Source: an uncultured Bacteroidota bacterium
Lineage (GTDB): Bacteria; Bacteroidota; Bacteroidia; Chitinophagales; Chitinophagaceae
Direction of reading: 5' to 3'
Assembly: GCA_903926605.1 (NCBI GenBank)
Contig: CAIYJV010000215.1
Span: 1 to 42,114 of the forward strand
Length of the DNA stretch: 42,114 nt
The notes under the pieces are model-generated. The model was given only the letters and a program-made list of their open reading frames with translations, did no database searches and was not told the DNA's origin. Made by a program: the position numbers and the translations under genes. Numbering within the stretch: the stretch's first letter is position 1; each line of letters begins with the position of its first letter. Shown piece by piece: positions 1 through 7,895 of the stretch.

Positions 1-23
1 AATAATAATGTGATCTTTTTCAT
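1..23 (-). CDS. Start of a gene running off the left edge (possible secreted protein)
   Basis: On the minus strand an ATG at position 23 opens a frame reading MKKITLL before the window ends. This looks like the basic and early hydrophobic part of a signal peptide. A TAnnTTTG box (TATTTTTG, minus strand, 44-51) lies about 20 nt upstream, which supports a real start. Only seven codons are visible, so neither function nor localisation can be settled. Confidence 0.4.
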
Positions 24-103
24 TTTCCGGGGTGTTTAAGGTGCAAAAATACGAATTGTTTTAAAAGAAAACTCTAATATAATGTTATAATTAGATACTT
101 CAA

Positions 104-811
104 TCAGGCTTTGTTTTTGCGGCGCTCGTCCAGCTCTTCCTTAAAATTGTCTACCACGTCGGTAGCCAGAATGGTCACTCCACCCTTTACCTTATCGCCA
201 ATTTTTACATTGGGCACAGTACCAAGCGGAAGAAACACATCTACCCTTGAGCCAAAACGAATAAAACCAAACTCGTCGTTCTGGCGCAGTTTGTCTCCTT
301 TGCGCACATAGCAACAAATACGCTGCGCCAGCGCGCCTGCTATCTGGCGCACCATGATATCGTACTTGTCATGCCCGAATACCAGCGTGGTACGCTCGTT
401 TTCGGTAGACGACTTAGGGTTCCATGCAGCCAGGTATTTGCCGGGGTGGTAGCGCAGAAATTTTACATCGCCCGGAATGGGGCAGCGATTAATGTGCACG
501 TCCAGTGGCGACATGAAAATGGAAACCTGCAGGCGGCGGTCTTCGAAATATTCTTTTACGTCCACTTCTTCAATCACCACTACCTTCCCGTCGGCGGGCG
601 CTACCACATATTTTTTACTCATGGTAAGCGGGCGTTCGGGCAGGCGGAAAAACCATACGATCCAGAACCACAATGGCGCAATGATGGCATTGAGCACTAT
701 GGCCAAAACCAAATTGATCTCGAACAAGAACTTGATACTGAGGAATAGGACGACTATCCAGAACAGGGAAGCGTAAATTATATATTTGACTCCTTCGCGA
801 TGAATCTTCAT
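104..811 (-). CDS. psd: Phosphatidylserine decarboxylase family protein
   Basis: This predicted 235-aa enzyme decarboxylates phosphatidylserine to phosphatidylethanolamine at the inner membrane. The N-terminus (about residues 10-55) has two hydrophobic segments that would anchor it. The body contains the family's conserved 'MSPLDVHINRCP' stretch and, near residue 183, 'FIRFGSRVDV'. Ser188 in the GS pair is the expected self-cleavage site that yields the pyruvoyl cofactor, as in the short archaeal-like Psd enzymes common in Bacteroidota. The length fits that short class rather than the roughly 300-aa E. coli type. It stands alone, divergent from the 986 gene, and a good promoter lies just upstream on the minus strand. 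The symbol is used in the broad sense; the family match is clear. Confidence 0.93.
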   Translation of the reverse strand: MKIHREGVKYIIYASLFWIVVLFLSIKFLFEINLVLAIVLNAIIAPLWFWIVWFFRLPERPLTMSKKYVVAPADGKVVVIEEVDVKEYFEDRRLQVSIFMSPLDVHINRCPIPGDVKFLRYHPGKYLAAWNPKSSTENERTTLVFGHDKYDIMVRQIAGALAQRICCYVRKGDKLRQNDEFGFIRFGSRVDVFLPLGTVPNVKIGDKVKGGVTILATDVVDNFKEELDERRKNKA

Positions 812-837
812 TTTTTGGTATACCGCTTTTTGGGCAT

Positions 838-870
838 CAAAAATAAGTCAGTTTAATTTATCATTTCAAA
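838..870 (-). promoter_or_regulatory. Bacteroidota-type promoter of psd
   Basis: Read on the minus strand this is TTTG (867-870), 21 nt, then TATTTTTG (838-845), matching the Bacteroidota -33/-7 consensus TTTG...TAnnTTTG. It would start transcription about 20 nt before the psd ATG at 811. Confidence 0.6.
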
Positions 871-985
871 GATTTTTATGGCTAATAAATTTAATGCTTA
901 TTTGTTAACTAATGCCCAATCATGCATTTGCCTGTTCCGTCAATAGTCTAAAGCGGCGTATCTTGCAGGCCGTATTCGGCTATCT

Positions 986-1276
986 ATGAAAAAAAATGTT
1001 CCGTTTATCGGGTTTATTTTCGGCTTGTTGTTTCCGCTGCTCGGGTTTTTTGTGATGTCTAAGATTTGGGGTGTGGGTATGCGTTTCGGATATTTTCTGG
1101 AAAGGGTGCGCTCCGACCACAAGGTATTCGCGAGGGTGCTGACCATGAGTTTGCTGGCCAACCTGATACCTTTCCTGTATTATAAGACCAAGCGTCTGGA
1201 CTTTGCCATGAATGGCGTAGTGGTGGCTACCATGCTATACGCGGTCTATATTGTACTTGTCATGTTTGTCTGGTAA
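986..1276 (+). CDS. Small hypothetical membrane protein upstream of lpxB
   Basis: This 96-aa protein has three likely membrane segments: about residues 5-26, a middle one near 52-65, and 75-95, with basic residues between them. No catalytic motif is visible and I do not assign a family. Its stop codon lies only 4 nt before the lpxB ATG, so the two are almost certainly co-transcribed and perhaps translationally coupled. That hints at a role in lipid A or envelope assembly, but this is only inference from context. Confidence 0.75.
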   Translation: MKKNVPFIGFIFGLLFPLLGFFVMSKIWGVGMRFGYFLERVRSDHKVFARVLTMSLLANLIPFLYYKTKRLDFAMNGVVVATMLYAVYIVLVMFVW

Positions 1277-1280
1277 TCTG

Positions 1281-2390
1281 ATGCGCTACTATATTATTTC
1301 CGGCGAGGCCAGCGGCGATCTGCACGGGGGCAATCTCATTACCGCCATCCGAGCAAAAGACCCTGCTGCAGACATAAGGTGCTGGGGTGGCGACCGGATG
1401 CAGGCTGCAGGAGCTACGCTGGTGAAACACTACCGCGATCTTGCCTTTATGGGGTTTGTTGAAGTAATCACCCATCTGCGCACCATATTCTCCAATATTG
1501 CTTTCTGCAAACAGGATATTCTTTCCTACAAACCCGATGTACTTGTGCTGATAGACTATCCCGGCTTCAACATGCGGATCGCAGAATGGGCGAAAACACA
1601 GGGTGTACGCGTTGTTTATTACATATCGCCCCAGGTCTGGGCATGGAAGGAAAACAGAGTCAAGGCTATTAAGAGAGACGTAGATGAAATGGTGGTGATC
1701 CTGCCCTTTGAGGTCGAATTTTACCGGAAATGGAAGTATCCTGTTACTTATGTGGGGCACCCGCTTACAGAAGTTGTGAGTCATGACAAAGCAACGAACG
1801 CTGTGGTAAAAATTTCTGAAAAGCCCGTCATTGCATTATTGCCGGGCAGCAGAGCGCAGGAAATAAGGGCAAAGCTGCCCATAATGCTGGAGATGGCAAA
1901 CCGTTTTCCCGGCTACTGTTTTGTCGTGGCGCAGGCACCCGCCCAGCCAGACAGCCTTTACCGGGAGCTCATAGGTTCGCACAATGTGAAACTGGTGCGC
2001 GACCAAACGTACAACCTGCTGAGGCAAGCCACGGCCGCACTGGTTACCAGCGGCACCGCAACACTCGAGACAGGTTTGTTCGGTGTGCCGCAAGTGGTTT
2101 GCTACAAGGGCAATCCTGTTTCTTACTGGCTGGCAAAAAAACTGGTAAAGATCAAGTACATATCCCTGGTCAACCTGATCATGGACAAGCAGGTGGTAAC
2201 CGAACTGATACAAAACGACCTGAACCCGGACAATCTCTTTAGTGAACTGGGTAAAATACTGAACGACGCTGCCTTCCGGGAACGAATGGAGACAGATTAT
2301 GCATCGCTCTGGCACCTGCTCGGCGACAAAAAAGCATCAGCGGGGGCGGCAGAAATAGTCTGCATGACGGCCCAGCGTTCGGGAAAATAA
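1281..2390 (+). CDS. lpxB: Lipid-A-disaccharide synthase LpxB
   Basis: LpxB joins UDP-2,3-diacylglucosamine to lipid X (2,3-diacylglucosamine-1-phosphate) to make the tetraacyl disaccharide of lipid A, as a GT19-family enzyme at the cytoplasmic face of the inner membrane. Characteristic motifs are visible: 'GEASGDLHGG' at the very N-terminus, 'SPQVWAWKENR', 'VGHPL', 'LLPGSRAQEI' and 'SGTATLETGLFGVPQ'. I chose ATG 1281 (369 aa) over an in-frame TTG at 1251 because the family begins right before the 'ISGEASGD' motif and because 1251 would overlap the preceding gene. It sits 4 nt after a small membrane-protein gene and converges on oxyR with only 12 nt between the stops. Confidence 0.97.
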   Translation: MRYYIISGEASGDLHGGNLITAIRAKDPAADIRCWGGDRMQAAGATLVKHYRDLAFMGFVEVITHLRTIFSNIAFCKQDILSYKPDVLVLIDYPGFNMRIAEWAKTQGVRVVYYISPQVWAWKENRVKAIKRDVDEMVVILPFEVEFYRKWKYPVTYVGHPLTEVVSHDKATNAVVKISEKPVIALLPGSRAQEIRAKLPIMLEMANRFPGYCFVVAQAPAQPDSLYRELIGSHNVKLVRDQTYNLLRQATAALVTSGTATLETGLFGVPQVVCYKGNPVSYWLAKKLVKIKYISLVNLIMDKQVVTELIQNDLNPDNLFSELGKILNDAAFRERMETDYASLWHLLGDKKASAGAAEIVCMTAQRSGK

Positions 2391-2402
2391 ATTGAACCTG
2401 AT

Positions 2403-3365
2403 TTACAGTGAGAATTTGGCGCTCTTGATACGAAGTACGCGGCGATTCTTTTTTTGCACCCTCATTTTTTCCGGCACAAGCTTCAGTATCTCATCGGCAA
2501 TGGTCTGCAAAATGCTGTCGCGTACGAAGTAGTCATTGGTGATGAGGCTTATCTCGCGCACCGGTTCCGGATCGTCGAAATAGCGCAGATTGTCCTGCTG
2601 GTCTTCACTGAAATCAAGTGTGGCCATTTCGGGCAGAATGGTCATTCCACCGTTTTTCTCCACCATCCTGCGCAGTGTTTCCACGTTGCTCGACTCGTAC
2701 CGGTAGGGACGTTCGGCCTGTAGTTTTTCCAGCGATTCGCTACAAAGATTAATGATCTGGTTCCGCATGCAGTGGCCTTCGTTCAGCAGCCATATCCTGT
2801 CCAGCGCTATGTCCTCAGGCTTGATGGTACGTTTTTTCAGCGCTGCTTCTCCGCTGTGCATATAGGCTACGAAGGGCTCATAAAACAAGGGATGCTCCAC
2901 AATACTGTTGTCTTCGAGCGGTGTACTTACCAGCGCAGCCTTTATTTCGTTGTTTTTCAGCGCCAGCAGAATTTGTTTGGTCTCCATTTCAGAAACCCTC
3001 AGTTTCACACCTGGAAACGCTTTTGAGTAGTTTTCGAGCAGACCCGGTAAAATATTCGGAGCAATAGTAGGAATTACTGCAAGCTTAAAATCACCGGTAA
3101 GCTGTTTGCGCTCGGCCTGGATCATCTCCTGCATCTGCTCGCTTTTGGACAAGATAAGCCGCGCTTGCGCCACAATTATTTCACCAATGTCGGTAATGAC
3201 TATGGGGTGTTTGTTACGGTCAAAAATTTTGGCTCCCAACTCATCCTCCAGCTTTTGGATCTGCATACTGAGTGTGGGCTGGGTAACAAAACATTTATCT
3301 GCCGATGCCACAAAGCTTTTATAAGTGGCTACAGCGACTACATATTCCAACTGAGTGAGTGTCAT
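2403..3365 (-). CDS. oxyR: LysR-type regulator OxyR (hydrogen peroxide sensor)
   Basis: This 320-aa LysR-family regulator has an N-terminal winged HTH (residues 1-60, with 'TQPTLSMQIQKLEDELGAKIFDR') and a substrate-binding-like sensor domain. The sensor carries 'LLNEGHCMRNQIINLC', placing cysteines at residues 199 and 208. These are exactly the positions and spacing of the peroxide-sensing Cys199-Cys208 pair of E. coli OxyR. That makes a redox-switched peroxide regulator the best call, rather than a generic LysR protein. No catalase or peroxiredoxin gene adjoins it in this window, so the targets lie elsewhere. It converges tail-to-tail with lpxB. Confidence 0.94.
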   Translation of the reverse strand: MTLTQLEYVVAVATYKSFVASADKCFVTQPTLSMQIQKLEDELGAKIFDRNKHPIVITDIGEIIVAQARLILSKSEQMQEMIQAERKQLTGDFKLAVIPTIAPNILPGLLENYSKAFPGVKLRVSEMETKQILLALKNNEIKAALVSTPLEDNSIVEHPLFYEPFVAYMHSGEAALKKRTIKPEDIALDRIWLLNEGHCMRNQIINLCSESLEKLQAERPYRYESSNVETLRRMVEKNGGMTILPEMATLDFSEDQQDNLRYFDDPEPVREISLITNDYFVRDSILQTIADEILKLVPEKMRVQKKNRRVLRIKSAKFSL

Positions 3366-3383
3366 GGCGGGCTATTTCTTACA

Positions 3384-3415
3384 CAAACTTACGCCTCAAA
3401 ACCATTATAATCAAA
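3384..3415 (-). promoter_or_regulatory. Promoter of oxyR
   Basis: On the minus strand this reads TTTG (3412-3415), 20 nt, TAAGTTTG (3384-3391), a full match to the Bacteroidota consensus. The predicted start of transcription is about 12 nt before the oxyR ATG. Confidence 0.6.
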
Positions 3416-3574
3416 ATCTATCGGTTAAAATAGGTGGCCCTTGCCATGGTTCGGAAAATGTTTCTGTGTCCGTTCCGTACTGCGGTTCCTGAACCTTGGT
3501 TTTGATATGCGGCCCGGCTTCAGACAACGGGAGTCGTCGGCCAGTGCGCCCGTGTTTGCAGCCGATGTCCCGGT

Positions 3575-4234
3575 TTACATGGTCAGGTGTTTGCCATACC
3601 GGAAGCTGCCGCCCTCCTGCACCATTTGGGTCCAGCCCGCTTTCTCGTATGTTTTAATAGCCCGCAGGTTATGGACCTCTACCGTAAGATACACATCGGG
3701 AATATGATAGTCGGCAACAGCGACCCGCTCAAATTCACGCATCAGTGCACCCCCTACTCCCATTCCTGCAAAGTTGTTTGCCACCGCTATGATCACAAGT
3801 CCCAGCGATGCTTTTTCGGGGGCAGTGTTTATTGTTGGTTTTTCGGATCTATTTGTGCCGAATCGCCTTTTTATATTGCGCAGGATGAATTTGAATTTCC
3901 GTCTGATCTCTTTATGAAACAACAGCCACGGCCGGAGTGCAAAACTAATAATGCCCTGATTGAAGCTGTACTGAGCCATTCCTGAAGCAGAACCTGTTTT
4001 TAGTACCCCATCCTGAACCATACCCGTTACATATCCTGCTACACGCCCGTCCTCAGTTTTAGCTACCAGTATAAAAGTCTTGTCGGTTGAAAAATACCAT
4101 TCCAGCATTTTCTCTCTGAATGTCTTGCCCAATTGAGTTGAAAAGGAGTCGGGGAATCCCTGCTTATGAATATCGGCTATGGCGGGCAGATCTTCCCGGG
4201 TGGCATAAACAATATGAAAATCAGGTTTCGTCAT
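3575..4234 (-). CDS. GNAT family N-acetyltransferase
   Basis: This 219-aa protein has the GNAT fold signature. The N-terminus 'VYATREDLPAIADIHKQGFP' matches the opening beta strand and helix, and the acetyl-CoA loop appears as 'NNFAGMGVGGALM'. It is followed by 'VYLTVEVHNLRAIKTYEKAGW', the usual motif B. An unusually long insertion of basic residues (about 90-135, 'FHKEIRRKFKFILRNIKRRF') separates the halves and may contact membrane or nucleic acid. The substrate cannot be told from sequence. It is transcribed alone, divergent from the aldehyde dehydrogenase gene. Confidence 0.85.
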   Translation of the reverse strand: MTKPDFHIVYATREDLPAIADIHKQGFPDSFSTQLGKTFREKMLEWYFSTDKTFILVAKTEDGRVAGYVTGMVQDGVLKTGSASGMAQYSFNQGIISFALRPWLLFHKEIRRKFKFILRNIKRRFGTNRSEKPTINTAPEKASLGLVIIAVANNFAGMGVGGALMREFERVAVADYHIPDVYLTVEVHNLRAIKTYEKAGWTQMVQEGGSFRYGKHLTM

Positions 4235-4383
4235 TTCAGGTATTATACAGAAAGGTGTTTGGCCATTCTTGTTTCTTCAAGGGTAAAGATAAAGGTATTC
4301 GTATAATCATGGATACCGAAGCTGCGTGCCAGTGAAACTGTTTCCGGAATGGCTAATTGCAATGGGTTTACTAACTTAGCATA

Positions 4384-5841
4384 ATGAATCTTGCGATACC
4401 TGATAAAATAAGTAATTATATAGGAGGGAGTCTGCAGGCTCCGCTCGGCCTCAGATACCTGGATAATATCAATCCGGCCACGGGTGAGGTATATAGCCAG
4501 ACACCCGACAGTGATATCACAGATGTGGAAGAAGCCGTAGGTGCGGCACGCGGCGCGCTGCCGGGTTGGAGCTCCACACCCGTGGAGACCCGTTTCAGGA
4601 TTTTGAACCGTATAGCAGACCTGATCGAGGAAAACCTCGATGTATTGGCGCTGGCCGAAACCACCGATAACGGCAAACCACTCTGGCTGAGCAAATCTGT
4701 AGATATACCCAGGGCATCGAGCAATTTCCGGTTTTTTGCCACAGGTATCATGCACTTCGCCTCAGAGAGTCATCAGATGGAGCATGCAGCTATAAACTAT
4801 ACGTTGCGGCAACCCCTGGGGGTGGTAGGATGTATATCTCCCTGGAATCTTCCCCTTTATTTGTTCTCATGGAAAATAGCGCCTGCAATAGCAGCCGGAA
4901 ACTGCGTGGTGGCCAAGCCCAGCGAGGTGACGCCGATGACCTCTTACCTGTTGAGCCAGATTTGTATAGAAGCAGGATTGCCACGAGGCGTACTTAACAT
5001 TGTACATGGCACCGGGCCGGGCTGCGGCAGCGCAATAGTGGCGCATCCCGAGATCAAGGCCATCTCGTTTACGGGTAGTACAAGGGCCGGAAGGGAAATT
5101 GCCTCGGTCGCGGCTCCTATGTTCAAGAAATTGTCGCTGGAGCTGGGTGGCAAAAACCCGAATATCATATTTGCCGATTGCGACTGGGACAAGATGATGC
5201 GCACCACGCTGCGATCGTCGTTCAGCAATCAGGGCGAGATATGCCTTTGCGGCAGCAGAATTCTGATAGAGGAGAGTATCTACGAGAAATTTAAACATGA
5301 GTTTGTACAGCGCGCCAAAAAGCTGAAGGTGGGCGATCCGCTGCTGGACGACAGCAGGCAGGGTGCCATAGTGAGCAAGGTGCATTATGATAAGGTCATG
5401 TCCTGTATCAAGCTGGCGGAAGACGAAGGCGGTACTGTTCTTGCTGGCGGCACATCTGTTATTGTCCCGGGTCGGTGCGAAGGCGGATACTTTATAGAAC
5501 CGACGGTGATAGAGGGTTTGGAGCGCCATTGCCGGACCAATATGGAAGAAATTTTCGGACCCGTGGTTACCTTGCAGCCCTTTAAGACGGAAGAAGAGGC
5601 TCTTCTGCTGGCCAATACCAGCGAATACGGGCTCTCCGCCACCATCTGGACCAACGATGTGAGCCGCGCGCACAGGGTGGCATCCCAGGTTCAGAGCGGA
5701 ATCATATGGGTAAACTGTTGGTTGCTGCGCGACCTGAGAACACCATTCGGGGGCATGAAAAACTCCGGCACCGGCCGTGAAGGCGGCTGGGATGCGCTCA
5801 AGTTCTTTACAGAACCCAAGAATGTATGTATTGAGCTTTAA
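4384..5841 (+). CDS. NAD-dependent aldehyde dehydrogenase, ALDH8/muconic-semialdehyde type
   Basis: This 485-aa enzyme oxidises an aldehyde to an acid with NAD+. Catalytic residues are visible: Asn155 in 'PWNLP', Glu253 in 'LELGGKNP' and the nucleophile Cys287 in 'SNQGEICLCGSR'. The 'NQGEICLC' signature is typical of ALDH8A1, 2-aminomuconate semialdehyde dehydrogenase and 2-hydroxymuconic semialdehyde dehydrogenase, which act in tryptophan/kynurenine or aromatic catabolism. No other gene of those pathways is in this window, so the substrate stays open; a general aldehyde dehydrogenase is the alternative. The ATG at 4384 gives the usual family length. It ends 14 nt from the convergent stress-protein gene. 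Confidence 0.92.
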   Translation: MNLAIPDKISNYIGGSLQAPLGLRYLDNINPATGEVYSQTPDSDITDVEEAVGAARGALPGWSSTPVETRFRILNRIADLIEENLDVLALAETTDNGKPLWLSKSVDIPRASSNFRFFATGIMHFASESHQMEHAAINYTLRQPLGVVGCISPWNLPLYLFSWKIAPAIAAGNCVVAKPSEVTPMTSYLLSQICIEAGLPRGVLNIVHGTGPGCGSAIVAHPEIKAISFTGSTRAGREIASVAAPMFKKLSLELGGKNPNIIFADCDWDKMMRTTLRSSFSNQGEICLCGSRILIEESIYEKFKHEFVQRAKKLKVGDPLLDDSRQGAIVSKVHYDKVMSCIKLAEDEGGTVLAGGTSVIVPGRCEGGYFIEPTVIEGLERHCRTNMEEIFGPVVTLQPFKTEEEALLLANTSEYGLSATIWTNDVSRAHRVASQVQSGIIWVNCWLLRDLRTPFGGMKNSGTGREGGWDALKFFTEPKNVCIEL

Positions 5842-5855
5842 TTTAGGCTACCGCA

Positions 5856-6680
5856 TTAACCTTTTCGGAAAGGCAGACAGAATACCGGCAGTTTCAGGTT
5901 GTTTACCAACACCCTGTCCTGGGTCATTCCATATACGTCGGGCGAAACATTGTCGGCTTCGTCCAGGCACATACCTATTACATCTGCACCGGCTTCATGC
6001 GCTGAGAATACCACATCGTGCGGCTTGATAGGGTTGTATTGCATCGTGATTCTGTCTTTTACCGGTTGCAGTGATCCAGGAAGCGTATCCAGTGTTTCTG
6101 CTTGTCCGGCAAGAATATTGATGACGAAATTGCCTTTGAAGAAGCCTGCGAAGTTGGCAATGTCGTCGGCATAGGTAGCCAGCTGAGACACTGTCTTCAT
6201 GGCCAGATATACAGTGTTGATCGTGTTATAAGACCTTTCCTGTACTACCAGGAAGGGATAGGGAGAATTTATGATGACTTTGTATGCCTTGCTGCCAAAA
6301 ACATGCTGCATACCCACAATGCCGTGTGTGCCCATCACTATGAGTGGCGCCTGGAATTTTGCTGCAACTTCGTTGAACGCTTCGTATATCGTGCCATGGG
6401 CGATAAGCGGGTGAATAATGTCTCCGTAAAATACACTGAGTCCCTCCAGAAAGTTGTCAAGATCAGCCCTGGTTTTGTTCATTACCTCTATATACATCTG
6501 CTCCGCCATTTTGCGCACATCTGCGTCGGCATCTTTCGAAAACTCACTTATAGTTTGTGTATCCAGAATATGGACAGCAACTATTTCCAGATTATTCTGT
6601 ACAGACAATTCGCAAGCATATAAAAGGGCCTCATGCGAAACGGGCGTAAAATCAATAGGAACTACCAGTGTTTTTTTCAT
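5856..6680 (-). CDS. Universal stress protein with two UspA domains
   Basis: This 274-aa cytoplasmic protein has an N-terminal UspA domain (residues 1-147) that begins 'KTLVVPIDFTPVSHEALLYA' and carries the nucleotide-binding signature 'MGTHGIVGMQHVFGS', a G-x2-G-x9-G-S type motif of ATP-binding Usp proteins. The second domain (about 150-274) is diverged and lacks a clear ATP loop, as in many tandem Usp proteins. It probably serves in stress or energy-limitation responses; the specific role is unknown. It has its own promoter and lies downstream of, and in the same direction as, the AlgIJ-like pair. Confidence 0.9.
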   Translation of the reverse strand: MKKTLVVPIDFTPVSHEALLYACELSVQNNLEIVAVHILDTQTISEFSKDADADVRKMAEQMYIEVMNKTRADLDNFLEGLSVFYGDIIHPLIAHGTIYEAFNEVAAKFQAPLIVMGTHGIVGMQHVFGSKAYKVIINSPYPFLVVQERSYNTINTVYLAMKTVSQLATYADDIANFAGFFKGNFVINILAGQAETLDTLPGSLQPVKDRITMQYNPIKPHDVVFSAHEAGADVIGMCLDEADNVSPDVYGMTQDRVLVNNLKLPVFCLPFRKG

Positions 6681-6704
6681 AGTGGTGCAATATAGAAATT
6701 AATT

Positions 6705-6736
6705 CAAACTTATAATTGCCTTTATTCATTTTGAAA
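6705..6736 (-). promoter_or_regulatory. Promoter of the universal stress protein gene
   Basis: The minus strand reads TTTC (6733-6736), 20 nt, TAAGTTTG (6705-6712). The -7 box is perfect and the -33 box has one mismatch. The 5' leader would be about 20 nt. Confidence 0.5.
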
Positions 6737-6751
6737 TAAAAAATACCTGAT

Positions 6752-7891
6752 TTATACCTTTGGCGGGTAAAAATGTTGGTAGGCTTTCTCGATAAAGCTG
6801 TTGCCCAGCTGGTTGAAGTTGTAAAGTGTGTACACCAGTACCACGCAGTCTGCCTTCATCATGGCGCCCACCCAGTCATAATCCCTGATGTAGCAGAATT
6901 TGTGGCCATTGATATCGTGTACCTCGTCGAAATAATACCAATATTCGCACTGGTCGTTCATTTTATGGACAATACCGAATTCTACGAGCTTAAAGCCATA
7001 ACTGTCTCCGATATATACAGCATTTATTTTTTTTGCATTGCTGTCCGGTGCGTTTTTCACGATAGGGTAGGCCATTGTTTCCGTGGCAACTGGGAAAATC
7101 AGGTTCAGTTCGGCGGCCACATCATCGTCTCCACCCCTAAGCTTGGAGGTATGTTCCACCTCAGACCAGTCCGGGTGTGGCACCCGTACGTTTCTCAGGC
7201 GCTCCATATAGCGAATCAGACTGTCGCCGGCAACCGTGACGCCATAGGAGGACCAGTGTATGCCTTGTTTAGAGAAAAGAGGTGCTTTGCTTTTACCCAT
7301 CTCGGCCAGAAACCAGGCGTTCATATCTATCTGGTTAATACCCAGTGAGTCGGCCTTGTGCCAGAATGCCAGAGAGTTGGAGGTGCCAACCTGCGGCTCT
7401 TTTCTGTCGTCGGGGAAATACTGGGGAAAAGCAGCAGCTTTGCTAGGTGCATAGACCAGTATGAATGTCTTTCCCAGTTTCGCCAGCGTATCCTGCAATG
7501 CTTTCATCATCACAGATTTGCGCACTATCTCTCCATAGCCCAGGTAGTCGGTTCCGTAGTACCCGTTTATGTATGGGAACTGAAACAAATAGCCGTCTTT
7601 TCCCTTTACGGTCCAGCTGGAATGGCATTTGTCAAATAACGTATAGTCTATCTGGTTATTTTGGCGCACCAGATCTGCTCTGAAACCAGTAGAGTCGTTG
7701 AGGAATTTTTCTTTTTGTTGCTGGTAGCTTCCATCAAGCCAACCGGATAAACTGAAACTAATATCGGCTGCCGGTTTGAAACCACCCTTCAGTGGCTTGC
7801 TCTCTATAAAATGCAGCTTTTGCTCTGCCATGGGCAAAAACATGATGACGAAGGCAAAATAGAACAGCCATTTTTTGATCGTGGTCTCCAT
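6752..7891 (-). CDS. AlgX/AlgJ-like SGNH-fold O-acetyltransferase partner
   Basis: This 379-aa protein has an N-terminal membrane anchor (about residues 7-22) and an extracytoplasmic SGNH-hydrolase-like domain. The catalytic set expected for AlgJ/AlgX proteins is present: 'GIHWSSYG' (His212, Tyr216) and 'YIGDSYGF' with Ser297. Such proteins transfer acetyl groups, delivered through an AlgI-type MBOAT, onto an exported polysaccharide. The gene begins 4 nt after the stop of the MBOAT gene, so the two form an operon. No polymerase or glycosyltransferase genes flank them, so the acetylated glycan is unknown. It is unlikely to be alginate in this phylum. Confidence 0.87.
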   Translation of the reverse strand: METTIKKWLFYFAFVIMFLPMAEQKLHFIESKPLKGGFKPAADISFSLSGWLDGSYQQQKEKFLNDSTGFRADLVRQNNQIDYTLFDKCHSSWTVKGKDGYLFQFPYINGYYGTDYLGYGEIVRKSVMMKALQDTLAKLGKTFILVYAPSKAAAFPQYFPDDRKEPQVGTSNSLAFWHKADSLGINQIDMNAWFLAEMGKSKAPLFSKQGIHWSSYGVTVAGDSLIRYMERLRNVRVPHPDWSEVEHTSKLRGGDDDVAAELNLIFPVATETMAYPIVKNAPDSNAKKINAVYIGDSYGFKLVEFGIVHKMNDQCEYWYYFDEVHDINGHKFCYIRDYDWVGAMMKADCVVLVYTLYNFNQLGNSFIEKAYQHFYPPKV

Positions 7892-7895
7892 TGAT

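Noticed and set aside
4243-4755. 170-aa minus-strand frame opposite the aldehyde dehydrogenase
   Set aside because: Shadow of the conserved enzyme; no motif or start signal.
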